Positions 25,817 to 34,696 of a stretch of 50,259 nt of DNA are shown here, in pieces (the stretch's first letter is position 1; each line of letters starts with the position of its first letter). The DNA is from Lyngbya sp. PCC 8106 (GTDB lineage: Bacteria; Cyanobacteriota; Cyanobacteriia; Cyanobacteriales; Microcoleaceae). The notes beneath the pieces were generated by a model. The model was not told the DNA's origin. It did no database searches and saw only the letters and a program-made list of their open reading frames with translations. The DNA is taken from the NCBI RefSeq assembly GCF_000169095.1, contig NZ_AAVU01000050.1:1-50259 (forward strand). Reading direction: 5' to 3'. Made by a program: the position numbers and the translations under genes.

Positions 25817-26890
25817 TTAACCTTGCACTGCTTTCAACTGTTCGTTCAACTCATTGAGTTTTTTCTCTTTATCGGCTGTATCCATATTTTCATTTTCTTG
25901 TATTTCTAGAATTTGCTTTCCAATTTCCAATTCTCGAATGGCATTCCAATTTTTGTCATCTGCGACAATAAAACCCGACCATTCTAACGGCCCTAATACC
26001 GTTTCATCGTTGTAGTTGTAGAAGAAATCTTTAATTTTTGTTTTCAACTCCTCTGGTAAATCTCGACGATAGGCAATGGGATCACTCGGAATTTCAGGGG
26101 AAGTCCAAATCACTTGAATTTTCTCTCGGGCGGCTGGATTAGTTTTTTCTAAGCGACTTAGAGATTCACTATTATTGGTTGCCACATCAACTTGATTATT
26201 CGCTATGGCTAAGGCTGTGGCTTCGTGATTTCCTGAAAAAATGAGCTTTTTAAACACTTTTTTCGGATTGACATTGTTTTTGGCAAACACATAATAACTC
26301 GGAACTAAGAAACCTGAAGTCGAGTTCGGATCATTAAAAGCAAAGGTCAGATCAGAGGCATTTTTAATCACATATTGATCGCCATCTTCGTTCACAATTT
26401 GTGACACAATTGGGTTATCTTTATTGGTGATCAAATAAGCGTAATAACCTTTAGAACCATCAAGGCCGACAGTTTGAGCAAAGGCTTCTGCGTTAGCAAT
26501 TTTCGCTGCTTCAATATAGGATTTTCCACCTAACCAAGCGAGATGAACTTGTCCAAAACGCATGGCTTCAATGACTCCGTTATAAGAAGTTGCATAGAAA
26601 GCATTAATCGGCATTCCGAGTTCGTCAGACATCGCCTGAATAAACGGTTCCCAAATGGGTTTTTGATTGGCTTGAGACTCAGTAGAAATAATCCCAAAAT
26701 TCAGTTCTTTAAGATCAGAGAATGACTGGGTTTGGGCGTTAGTATCAGCAACCGCTTCAGCTTCTGCTATTCCTGAGTTGGCTGGAGTTTCAGAAGTCGT
26801 CGAACTGGGTGAACAACTCGCGAGAAGTTTTGCTCCACCAAGCGATAAAATAAACCAAGAAGTAGATTTTAAAAAGTTGCGTCTTTCCAT
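25817..26890 (-). CDS. phnD: PhnD, phosphonate-binding lipoprotein
   Basis: 357 residues from the ATG at 26890, which has AAAGGAA just upstream; a TTG nine codons earlier is open but less likely. The N-terminus MERRNFLKSTSWFILSLGG leads to a lipobox LLASC, so the mature protein is a membrane-anchored lipoprotein. The binding-protein fold shows LNFGIISTESQANQKPIWEP, YNGVIEAMRFGQVHLAWLGG, the SGFLVPSYY loop and IQVIWTSPEIPSDPIAYR, all typical of PhnD. It is 35 bases downstream of phnC. Confidence 0.96.
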   Translation of the reverse strand: MERRNFLKSTSWFILSLGGAKLLASCSPSSTTSETPANSGIAEAEAVADTNAQTQSFSDLKELNFGIISTESQANQKPIWEPFIQAMSDELGMPINAFYATSYNGVIEAMRFGQVHLAWLGGKSYIEAAKIANAEAFAQTVGLDGSKGYYAYLITNKDNPIVSQIVNEDGDQYVIKNASDLTFAFNDPNSTSGFLVPSYYVFAKNNVNPKKVFKKLIFSGNHEATALAIANNQVDVATNNSESLSRLEKTNPAAREKIQVIWTSPEIPSDPIAYRRDLPEELKTKIKDFFYNYNDETVLGPLEWSGFIVADDKNWNAIRELEIGKQILEIQENENMDTADKEKKLNELNEQLKAVQG

Positions 26891-26952
26891 TTGTTCCTTT
26901 GAGTGACATCTTGACAATTTTTAGGGCTGAAATCGGAAATTGAGATTTAAAC

Positions 26953-27741
26953 TCATTCTCCATGTCCACTTAAAACTAATTCTTTAGCCGCACTTCCATA
27001 GAGTTGATTGAGTCGGTTTTGATCAAGATTAGATGTTAATCCATCAAAAATAACTTCTCCCTGTTTCAGAGCAACTGCACGAGGAAAATAGCGCTGAACC
27101 ATCTGCACTTGATGCAAAGAACTAATCACGGTAATTCCGTTTTGTTGGTTCAATTCGCTCAACAATTCCATGACTTTCCGAGCCGATTCGGGGTCTAGCG
27201 AAGCAATCGGTTCATCTGCTAAAATAATTCGAGCGCCTTGAACTAAACAACGAGCAATGGCAACCCGTTGTTGCTGACCTCCTGATAACAAAGAAGCACG
27301 TTTGTAGGCTTGTTCCAAAATACCGACTCGTTCTAATGCACATAAAGCCTGTATTTTTTCAGCTTTAGTAAAATAACGAATAGCTGAACGGGCGAGAGAA
27401 ATTTGACCTAAATTACCAACGAGGACATTCTCGATTACGGTTAAACGTTTCACGAGATTAAATTGCTGAAAAATACAACCCATGTTGCTTCGCAATTGTC
27501 GGATTTTTGAGTGAAATTTTCCCTCAGATTGTAGAGAAAAATCAAAAACTTTGACGACACCACTCTCGCCCCGTTCTAAACCATTGAGATGACGCAGAAG
27601 TGTTGATTTCCCCGAACCTGATGCCCCCACCAAGGCAACCATTTCTCCGGATTCTACCGTAAAGCTGACCTTTTGCAGGGCGATTTTACCCTTGAAGGTT
27701 TTGGTGAGATCAATGACTTCCACCGCAGTTTCTTTTACCAC
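26953..27741 (-). CDS. phnC: PhnC, phosphonate ABC transporter ATPase
   Basis: 262 residues from a GTG start at 27741. Walker A GASGSGKST, the PhnC-typical GCIFQQFNLVKRLTVIENVL, signature LLSGGQQQRVAIARCL and Walker B IILADEPIASLDPE. It energises uptake through PhnE with PhnD as binding protein. It is the first gene of the phnCDE strand, and four Pho-box-like repeats lie 49-89 bases upstream of the start, so expression under phosphate limitation is likely. Confidence 0.97.
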   Translation of the reverse strand: MVKETAVEVIDLTKTFKGKIALQKVSFTVESGEMVALVGASGSGKSTLLRHLNGLERGESGVVKVFDFSLQSEGKFHSKIRQLRSNMGCIFQQFNLVKRLTVIENVLVGNLGQISLARSAIRYFTKAEKIQALCALERVGILEQAYKRASLLSGGQQQRVAIARCLVQGARIILADEPIASLDPESARKVMELLSELNQQNGITVISSLHQVQMVQRYFPRAVALKQGEVIFDGLTSNLDQNRLNQLYGSAAKELVLSGHGE

Positions 27742-27789
27742 ACTTCTAAATTCCCCCTTTACTTTGACTATCCATAGTTTGGAAGCTTG

Positions 27790-27830
27790 AGATTAACAGG
27801 TCAATATCTTTAGATTATCATTAGGTTAAA
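27790..27830 (-). promoter_or_regulatory. Tandem Pho box upstream of phnC
   Basis: Read on the minus strand: TTTAACCT-aat-GATAATCT-aaa-GATATTGA-cct-GTTAATCT. These are four 8-base units at an exact 11-base period, matching the cyanobacterial Pho box (tandem PyTTAAPyPy units spaced by three bases) bound by SphR/PhoB. The third unit is weak. The array ends about 49 bases before the GTG, leaving room for a -10 element. No comparable array is visible before phnG. Confidence 0.8.
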
Positions 27831-27866
27831 CTTTATAAAATATTGTCCAACTCAACAAATACTCTA

Positions 27867-29924
27867 TTATAAAATATGAGCAAATACTTGCGATTTTCGC
27901 AGTTCTTGTACCAAACGATGAGCTTGATGTTTATATAGTGGAATTGGTAAAGTTGCGGGTAGATGATTCATCAAATTTCGAGCCAGACTCAGTTGACAGC
28001 CTGAAATTCTCACGATCACATTTGCCCCTTCAAAAGCAGCATCGGATGTGCGTGCTTTTTTCAGATGAACTTTTGTTGTTTTTGGGGCAATATTAATCCC
28101 TTGTTCAACGGCTCGTAATCCTTCTGTTGTTGCTAAGACGACCATGCGATCGCCATCTGAAAGTAGAATATCATCAGAAGGAATAAACCGAGGTAATTTG
28201 TCTTCAGATTGATGTAAAATTGGTACTAAACCATAACCATAAGCGACTTCCGACAACAGCAAACCATGCAACGTATCTCCGACTTCAATCTGATATTCTG
28301 TCACTAAAATCGTATCATTTCCCAGGCGAAATAAATTCAGAATATTTTCACCAAATGCTGCTCCTGCAAAGGCTTCAGCAGCCACTTCATAGGCACATAA
28401 CGCCTGAGTATGAGGTAATAACTGAGTTAAACTCTCACTGAGACTTTGTTCCATTGTCCGAATCACCACATGACAATGAGGATTAATATTGCGTACCATC
28501 AAGCCAATTTCTAAGTTTAAAATCTCGTCATCCGTCACAATCACAACACTTCTTGCCGTCGAGAGATTAACTTTATTGAGAGCATCTGCATAATTACTAA
28601 TAATTAGAGGAATAGAGGGTAATAAAGTAAAGTCAAATTGGGCATTTTCTGTAACTCCGACAATCGCTTGTTTAAACTCTTGTAAAAAAACTGCTATCCG
28701 TTGACCAACTCGACCTAAACCAATGATAATCAGATGGTTATTTTGAGGAATGGGTGGACGTTTTCGAGTGAGTTGAAATCTTGCACTTAAAAGGGCTTGA
28801 GTTAACAACGCATACAACACCCCAACGAGAGCGGTTCCGGCTAAAGTCAGCCCCAAAGCAAACAACTGTAACCACCCCGGAATTTCAGTAATGGGTTCAA
28901 ACTTGCCGAAAATATCCGCATAACCACCCAAGAGCAAAATTGCCACACCATAAAAAGCGCTCAAATAAGTGGTTTGAGGATAATAAGAACGAAACAATAG
29001 TGTTCCAATGATCGACAAAACAAAAACTAACAAACCACAAAAAAGGGCAACTCGTCGCAGGGGTTGTTGTTCACTCTGTTGCCAATATTGAATGATTTGT
29101 TGTTGGAGAGACTGCCAACTTAGGTTTCGGAGTAAATTTCGTAAGATATGTCTAAAAGAGGGGGTTGTTGTTGGTGTTTTCGTTTGAGAGAATTGAGAAA
29201 ATGATTGTTCAAGCACTTCAACATAGATAATTGTATCACCCGCAGAGGGCTGAATATTGGGTTCCCAGGCATGAACTTTTAAGGGTTGAGATGAACCTTT
29301 AGGAAGATGACAAATTAAACGACGACTGCGACTATTAAGATCTTGTAAACTCGAACGATTACACCAAGGATCATTCGGACTCAGTTGGCGTTGAATGATT
29401 TGAATTCGGTAGCCTTCTAAGTTAAAAAATCCTAAAATTTCAGTCCCCAAAGCCGCTAAAGCAAAGGCAAAAGCGGGGAGTTGAGTCGGTTCATAGGCGA
29501 CTAAGTTGCCTAACAGTTGGCTGAGAAGTTGGTTTAGGTTTTCTTTTGAGGAACGAACAACTAAGCGGGAATGAGGGCTGAGTTTGCGAATAATTAAAGC
29601 AGTTTCGGCATTAATACGTTCGTTAGAGGTGACGATTAAGACACAGCGAAATTGTTGAATTTTTACTTGATTGAGTAGAACCGGATCACGACAATCTCCG
29701 ATGATTAAATGCTCTAATAAGCTGAGGAAGTTGGGGATTTCCCATTGTTCAGAATGCACTAATTCAATAGCGCTGACTCGGACTCCATAGGCTTTGAGTG
29801 CGGCGACACAATGTTGTCCCATACCTCCTAAGCCACAGACTAAAAATTGATCGGACAGAGGTTTAGAACTGTTGTCTTGCTGATTTTGAGATCGATCTTG
29901 AGATTGATATTCAGGAGTTGACAT
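27867..29924 (-). CDS. Potassium-channel-like protein with two RCK (TrkA-N) domains
   Basis: 685 residues. Residues about 25-150 form a first TrkA-N/RCK domain with the glycine-rich QFLVCGLGGMGQHCVAALKA. About 290-380 contain two membrane helices around a pore-like loop (ILLLGGYADIFG) with a degenerate selectivity filter in place of TVGYGD. About 395-520 form a second TrkA-N domain (LIIIGLGRVGQRIAVFLQE), and 545-640 a TrkA-C domain with GDTLHGLLLSE. It probably conducts or regulates K+ (or another monovalent cation) under nucleotide control. The non-canonical filter makes the ion uncertain. It lies upstream of the Pho box on the same strand, with 125 bases between. Confidence 0.8.
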   Translation of the reverse strand: MSTPEYQSQDRSQNQQDNSSKPLSDQFLVCGLGGMGQHCVAALKAYGVRVSAIELVHSEQWEIPNFLSLLEHLIIGDCRDPVLLNQVKIQQFRCVLIVTSNERINAETALIIRKLSPHSRLVVRSSKENLNQLLSQLLGNLVAYEPTQLPAFAFALAALGTEILGFFNLEGYRIQIIQRQLSPNDPWCNRSSLQDLNSRSRRLICHLPKGSSQPLKVHAWEPNIQPSAGDTIIYVEVLEQSFSQFSQTKTPTTTPSFRHILRNLLRNLSWQSLQQQIIQYWQQSEQQPLRRVALFCGLLVFVLSIIGTLLFRSYYPQTTYLSAFYGVAILLLGGYADIFGKFEPITEIPGWLQLFALGLTLAGTALVGVLYALLTQALLSARFQLTRKRPPIPQNNHLIIIGLGRVGQRIAVFLQEFKQAIVGVTENAQFDFTLLPSIPLIISNYADALNKVNLSTARSVVIVTDDEILNLEIGLMVRNINPHCHVVIRTMEQSLSESLTQLLPHTQALCAYEVAAEAFAGAAFGENILNLFRLGNDTILVTEYQIEVGDTLHGLLLSEVAYGYGLVPILHQSEDKLPRFIPSDDILLSDGDRMVVLATTEGLRAVEQGINIAPKTTKVHLKKARTSDAAFEGANVIVRISGCQLSLARNLMNHLPATLPIPLYKHQAHRLVQELRKSQVFAHIL

Positions 29925-30097
29925 AGATGCAACCCATCAAAAAATTAATGTACAGGAATCAACAGAGAGAAAATTGATCGGACAGTCTATTCTTAAGATC
30001 AGAGGATGAATCCCTTTGAATCTTATCTCAAAATTAGCTTCTTTTGAAAGTGGTTATTGAGAATCCCACTCTAAGTAACGATCTATTGAACTTGATT

Positions 30098-30358
30098 TTA
30101 GGGAATCTCGTTGACTTTGAGGCTAATACAAGGAATCTCCTTCATTTCGATATAGTTACTAAAAACAGTATAATACACTTCCAAGTTTGCTTGGTCTTCT
30201 GCTTCAAAAAGTAAATGTTGAAACGGAAAAGCAACACACTCAAAGTAGCCTGTTTTTGAATGGGAAATTCGCAACACTTGCAATTGAGAGGTTTGATTTT
30301 TGTAGCTACAAAGAATGACGTTGTTAGAGGAGGAGTTGGAGAAGTTTGCAAAATTCAT
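30098..30358 (-). CDS. DUF1830 family protein
   Basis: 86 residues. It matches the small cyanobacterial DUF1830 family by the stretches ILCSYKNQTSQLQVLRIS, then YFECVAFPFQHLLFEAEDQA and LEVYYTV, ending IPCISLKV. Members are about 70-110 residues and uncharacterised. ATG at 30358. No operon partner is apparent; the region on either side is non-coding. Confidence 0.8.
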   Translation of the reverse strand: MNFANFSNSSSNNVILCSYKNQTSQLQVLRISHSKTGYFECVAFPFQHLLFEAEDQANLEVYYTVFSNYIEMKEIPCISLKVNEIP

Positions 30359-30529
30359 AGTAGATGTTTACACATTTTTGTCTATACAAATTTCAGCACC
30401 CAAATTGATTAAACGAGCTTTGGTTCAGCACAGCGTTCTGTCTCAGGCTCTCGGGAAAAGATAAGCAACCCTAGCTAAGAGTCTACGTCCCTCTATCCCT
30501 AACTTGATCAAAGCACATCTGCTTGACAA

Positions 30530-30712
30530 TTAAGTTAAGATGTGTTTAAGTAGTAGTTCTGAGATCACCCATTGAGTCAATAAAAAAGCCATATCAGCAA
30601 ACAACCTACAGTATTCCTCGTCACTTAATGAAATAGCCGTTGACTTTTTTAATTTGTTGTAAAACGGGTAACAGATTGAACTTTGTTGATCTTCCAATTG
30701 GGAATAAATCAT
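30530..30712 (-). CDS. Possible small protein, unrecognised
   Basis: 60 codons, starting MIYSQLEDQQSSICYPFYNK and ending with a hydrophobic helix-like stretch (LFADMAFLLTQWVISELLLK). It is divergent from the P-loop gene, eleven bases away. I recognise no family and see no strong ribosome binding site. It may be spurious; otherwise the 365 bases from 30359 to 30723 hold nothing I can name. Confidence 0.25.
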   Translation of the reverse strand: MIYSQLEDQQSSICYPFYNKLKKSTAISLSDEEYCRLFADMAFLLTQWVISELLLKHILT

Positions 30713-30723
30713 AGGTCATCGAC

Positions 30724-31245
30724 ATGAATCAAAAACCAACATTGCACTTCTTTTGTGGCAAAATGGCGAGTGGAAAATCTACTTTAGCTCGAACTCTCGC
30801 TTCAGAAAATAATGCAGTATTGATTTCAGAAGATCTTTGGTTATCCAAGCTTTATTCAGAAGAAATCAATGAGTTTTCAGATTATCTCAAATACTCATCC
30901 CGATTGAAAACAATCCTATCATCCCATCTTCAACATCTTCTCTTACAAGGAGTCTCAATTGTTCTTGATTTTCCGGGAAATACTCCATCACAACGGAATT
31001 GGTTTCGTTCGATATTTGAGTCGGTAGGAGTCAATCATCTCCTTCACTATATCATTGCATCCAATGAACTTTGTAAGCAGCAACTTAAAATAAGAAGTCA
31101 AGATCAACCAGAAGGTTCTGCATTTACGACTGACGAAGAATTTGAAGCGATTACCCAATATTTTCAACCTCCAACACCTGAAGAGGGATTTAAAATCAAG
31201 ATCTACCAAAAGGATGAAATGGTAAATTTTGTAGACAAGAACTGA
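30724..31245 (+). CDS. P-loop kinase-like ATP-binding protein (AAA_33 type)
   Basis: 173 residues starting MNQKPTLHFFCGKMASGKST with an intact Walker A, followed by SEDLWLSKLY and LLQGVSIVLDFPGNTPSQRN, which match the zeta-toxin/polynucleotide-kinase-like AAA_33 family of small-molecule or protein kinases. The C-terminal LKIRSQDQPEGSAFTTDEEF (lid arginines) is also typical. Substrate unknown. It is a stand-alone gene upstream of the CHAD gene, so a role in phosphate metabolism is possible but not shown. Confidence 0.75.
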   Translation: MNQKPTLHFFCGKMASGKSTLARTLASENNAVLISEDLWLSKLYSEEINEFSDYLKYSSRLKTILSSHLQHLLLQGVSIVLDFPGNTPSQRNWFRSIFESVGVNHLLHYIIASNELCKQQLKIRSQDQPEGSAFTTDEEFEAITQYFQPPTPEEGFKIKIYQKDEMVNFVDKN

Positions 31246-31391
31246 GTCAACAATTATTCATTTATTATTTCGGTTAAACAAGATCACTAATAAAAATTAA
31301 GTTTTGTAAAACAATCCTAAATTTAGTTGTTATAATAATGAGAATAAAACTGAATCATTTCGAGTAAATGATTAGATTTCGAGAGGTAAAA

Positions 31392-32411
31392 ATGACCACA
31401 AACACTATACAAAAAGTCAAAACATTAGGAGATTGGGCTGCACTAGGAATTCAGCAACATTTAGAGAAAGTTCTCAAGCACGAACCAGAAGTTTTAACCG
31501 ACAAAGATCCTGAAGAACTTCATCAGATGCGGGTAGGAATGCGGCGTTTGCGTTCTGCGATTACAGGATTTGCACCTGTGTTAGAATTACCCGAAGCAGC
31601 ACAAAACAAAAAAATTGGAAAAGTCTCTCGCTGTTTAGGAAAATTGCGAGATTTAGACGTTCTCCTCGAAGCACTTCATCAGCGTTACTATCCAAATTTA
31701 CCGTCTAAAGAACAGAAAATACTCAAGCAGGTTTTTTCAGAGTTAGACAAACAGCGCCAGCAAACATTTAAGCAGACGAAAAAAACAATTGAAGGTAAGA
31801 AATACAAGCAATTAAAACAGGTATTACAACAATGGTTAGACTCACCGAGTTATACAAAAATTGAACAATTACCCATTGAGGAAGTCTTACCAGATTTATT
31901 ATTACCCGAAGTTAGTAAACTTTTTTTGCATCCGGGTTGGCAAGTCGGAATGGAACACTTTCAAAATGGATCAAATCCGACAAATGAATCTACTCAGAAT
32001 GGATCAAATCAGCTTTCTTCAGCCACAGTAGAACTGATTTTACAAACTGAAGGACAGAAACTTCATGATCTCCGCAAACAAGTCAAGCGAGTGCGCTATC
32101 AGATGAACTTGTTTACTGATTTTTACGGCGCGACTTATTCCGCTTATTTGCAAGACATGAAAGACATTCAAGAATATTTGGGTGATATTCAAGATAGCGA
32201 AGTGTTAGAAGCAGTAATGAAGGATGTTTTGAAGTCTGATATTGAGTCCGTCTTGCCAACTTTTGCGAGTGTACTTACTGAAAGTCGTTATCAAGCATGG
32301 CAAAAATGGCAACTGTTTCAACGTCGATATCTGAATACAGAACTACGTCTAAATTTCCGTTCAACTCTGTTGCATCCTATCGTAGACTCAAATTCCCATT
32401 CCGAAGAATAA
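31392..32411 (+). CDS. CHAD domain protein (polyphosphate-associated)
   Basis: 339 residues from the ATG at 31392, preceded by GAGAGG; an in-frame ATG at 31368 is less likely. The CHAD fold is visible from ELHQMRVGMRRLRSAITGFA, then KVSRCLGKLRDLDVLLEAL in the first half and KLHDLRKQVKRVRYQMNLFT, then DIQEYLGDIQDSEVLEAVM in the second. The conserved His-Arg-rich helices bind polyphosphate in characterised members. There is no CYTH domain. With the phosphonate genes nearby, a link to phosphorus storage is attractive but not shown. Confidence 0.92.
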   Translation: MTTNTIQKVKTLGDWAALGIQQHLEKVLKHEPEVLTDKDPEELHQMRVGMRRLRSAITGFAPVLELPEAAQNKKIGKVSRCLGKLRDLDVLLEALHQRYYPNLPSKEQKILKQVFSELDKQRQQTFKQTKKTIEGKKYKQLKQVLQQWLDSPSYTKIEQLPIEEVLPDLLLPEVSKLFLHPGWQVGMEHFQNGSNPTNESTQNGSNQLSSATVELILQTEGQKLHDLRKQVKRVRYQMNLFTDFYGATYSAYLQDMKDIQEYLGDIQDSEVLEAVMKDVLKSDIESVLPTFASVLTESRYQAWQKWQLFQRRYLNTELRLNFRSTLLHPIVDSNSHSEE

Positions 32412-32451
32412 ACCCTCGAAGTTAGTCACAACAACAGCCTAACGTGTGACT

Positions 32452-32476
32452 TCCCTCATCTGATTTAGGTGAGGGA
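32452..32476 (+). terminator. Terminator-like hairpin after the CHAD gene
   Basis: TCCCTCA pairs with TGAGGGA, with an additional CT/AG pairing inside, followed by TTGTTTGATATTTT. It sits 41 bases after the CHAD stop. The rest of the 335-base gap to the convergent dnaN holds one HIP1 octamer and no gene. Confidence 0.55.
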
Positions 32477-32746
32477 TTGTTTGATATTTTACTTGATTAC
32501 TTCTTAGTAATCCTTTATTGTCTTTTAGACGTTGAGAAATCTATAGAGTAAAAAAGTTTTGTAAGCGATGCGATCGCGAATTTTGAAAGGGGTTAAGATC
32601 AGTTAGTCCTAGAGGATCACTAGAGTTTTTATCGCCTCACTTTAATTCAAGAAAATGGAGAAACTATCATTTAATTGGGCAATGAACGTTTAGCAATACT
32701 TTAAGGAACCACTATTAACCCAATTCGGGTAGAGGATTTTCTTTCT

Positions 32747-33922
32747 CTAATTTCTCAACTGAACAGGCATGACTAAATAGGTCATTTTCACGCCTCCTAA
32801 AGGGCTTAATATCACTGGGCTTGTTGCCGCATTCAGTTGAATTTGAATTTCAGAAGTATTGAGAACTTTTAAACCTTCCATCAAATATTTAACATTAAAT
32901 GCTAGTTCTTTCGGTTCATCTCCTGAGACTTGAGCGGATAAAGATTCGAGTGCATTTCCGACATCAGCCGCTTCTACAGAGAGGGAAATTTTTTGATTGT
33001 CGTTATCAATCGTGCATTTAACGATATCATTTTTCTGACTTGCTAAGACCGCAATTCGCTCTAATGCCCCTAAAAAATTTCGGCGATCTACATTAATTTG
33101 ATTTAGAAATTGATTCGGAATAAGCTGTTGATATGCCGGATAAGAGCCTTCCAATTTCCGACTATTTAAGCGTTGATTTCCCAGTTCAAATATCACTTGA
33201 CTTTCATCAAATCTGAGCTTAACCATAAGTTTTGAGTCCTCTTTTCCGGGTGAGGCGGCTGCAATCATCCGTTCAACTTCCCGTAATGCCCGAGCCGGAA
33301 TTGTGACTTCAAAATCCTCAATTTTTGCCGTAGAAATCGCTTCTGATTGATCATCACCATTTAAGGATTCAGCCTTAACAACCGCCAAACGATGACCATC
33401 TGTTGAGGCAAATTCTAAGTTTTCAGACTGAATTTTTAAATGTACCCCCGTTAAAACTTGTTTAGTTTCATCTGGACTGGTGGCGAATAATGTTCCTTTT
33501 AATCCTTCAATTAAAGCATCAGCCGGAAGTTGAATCGATTCTCCATCTTCAATACTCGGAAGTGCGGGATATTCCTCAGCACCCATTCCTCGAACTTGAT
33601 ACCGTCCTGAACTGGAATTTAAGGTAATAATAGATTCTCCCGCATCGTCATCGAGAGCAATCGGACTATTGGGTAAACGAGAGACAATATCATTGAGTAA
33701 TTTTGCAGGTAGCGTGAACCTTCCCCCAACTTCAACTTCTGCACTCATCGAAGTATATATTCCTAAACTTAAATCAAAAGCAGTTAAGCTCAGTTGTTGA
33801 GTTTCGGCAGTGGCTTCGAGTAAAATATTAGATAAAATGGGATGGGTTGGACGAGAGGGAATTGCTCTAGAAATCAAGGATAAATTAGAACTTAGTTTTT
33901 CTTGTTCAACGATGAATCGCAT
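32747..33922 (-). CDS. dnaN: DNA polymerase III beta clamp
   Basis: 391 residues, starting MRFIVEQEKLSSNLSLISRA and ending YLVMPVQLRN, the normal beta-clamp ends. Three repeated clamp domains are recognisable, with SPDETKQVLTGVHLKI and STDGHRLAVVKAES in the second and the clamp-typical GGVKMTYLVMPV at the end. It forms the ring that tethers the polymerase to DNA. In cyanobacteria dnaN lies next to the chromosomal origin, separate from dnaA. The 438-base spacer upstream is full of DnaA boxes. Confidence 0.98.
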   Translation of the reverse strand: MRFIVEQEKLSSNLSLISRAIPSRPTHPILSNILLEATAETQQLSLTAFDLSLGIYTSMSAEVEVGGRFTLPAKLLNDIVSRLPNSPIALDDDAGESIITLNSSSGRYQVRGMGAEEYPALPSIEDGESIQLPADALIEGLKGTLFATSPDETKQVLTGVHLKIQSENLEFASTDGHRLAVVKAESLNGDDQSEAISTAKIEDFEVTIPARALREVERMIAAASPGKEDSKLMVKLRFDESQVIFELGNQRLNSRKLEGSYPAYQQLIPNQFLNQINVDRRNFLGALERIAVLASQKNDIVKCTIDNDNQKISLSVEAADVGNALESLSAQVSGDEPKELAFNVKYLMEGLKVLNTSEIQIQLNAATSPVILSPLGGVKMTYLVMPVQLRN

Positions 33923-33996
33923 GGATTAACCTGGGTAAAGATTGAGTGTTTTGATAAAAATTAGCAATCGAGATCTGGCGTTCTCACCACGAAATG

Positions 33997-34184
33997 TTAT
34001 TCACAGAATGAATACACCGAGTTCTATATTTTATCGTTTTGTTTGCAATTTGATTCACTAGAATACTAATCCTGTGGAAAACTTGTGGAAAACCTGTTCA
34101 ACCTCTACCCCTTTAGCTCCATAACTAAAAGCCTTTGAACGTTTTCCACAGGCTTTCAGGAAATTATCCACAGTTTTTTCCACA
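33997..34184. other. oriC: Predicted chromosomal replication origin (oriC), DnaA box cluster
   Basis: Five close matches to the DnaA box TTATCCACA lie in 120 bases: TGTGGAAAA at 34073-34081 and 34084-34092 (minus-strand TTTTCCACA), TTTTCCACA at 34142-34150, TTATCCACA (perfect) at 34164-34172 and TTTTCCACA at 34176-34184. TTATTCACA at 33997-34005 is a sixth, one base off. AT-rich DNA flanks the cluster toward dnaN (34027-34060). In Synechococcus elongatus oriC lies beside dnaN, so position and box density agree. The end of the spacer has an inverted repeat CACCGCC/GGCGGTG (34254-34275). Confidence 0.82.
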
Positions 34185-34360
34185 AAAGCTGAGGAAAAAC
34201 CCGAAATCGAACTTTGACAATCGCTTTACCGGATGTTAAAGGGGTCATCGGTACACCGCCGATGAATTGGCGGTGCCTGCTTCGGACTCGATTCCCGAGT
34301 CAAAAAATCCCATCCGTCATAATGGAATAAGACATAAAGATCCACGTAGAATCCTTGACT

Positions 34361-34696
34361 ATGCCAGAAATTCAAGTAGACAACTCAGGTTCAAATCCAT
34401 CTGAACCGACTCCTCGCTGTGTGCGGGTTTGTCAAAATCAAACCTGTCTGAGACAGGGTTCCCAAAAAGTGTTACAAGCATTTCAAGACGCAGACATCTC
34501 TGACATCATCATTGAGGCTAGCGGTTGCATGGGTCAATGTAGTGTTGGCCCGACCGTTAAGGTGACTCCTGATGAAACTTGGTACTATCGAGTTCAGCAG
34601 ACAGATGTTCCGATCATTATTGAACAACACCTCAAAGGGGGTCAACCCGTCGAAGAAAAACTCAACCCGAGGATTCATCCTCGTTTTTATTACTAA
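34361..34696 (+). CDS. Thioredoxin-like [2Fe-2S] ferredoxin domain protein
   Basis: 111 residues from the ATG at 34361 (the TTG six bases upstream is less likely). It shows the four-cysteine pattern of the thioredoxin-like ferredoxin/NuoE fold: RVCQNQTCLRQGS and ASGCMGQCSVGPTV, suited to a [2Fe-2S] cluster. The predicted partner is unknown; such proteins are common as stand-alone electron carriers in cyanobacteria. The stop codon is immediately followed by the right end of an IS200/IS605-type element. Confidence 0.88.
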   Translation: MPEIQVDNSGSNPSEPTPRCVRVCQNQTCLRQGSQKVLQAFQDADISDIIIEASGCMGQCSVGPTVKVTPDETWYYRVQQTDVPIIIEQHLKGGQPVEEKLNPRIHPRFYY

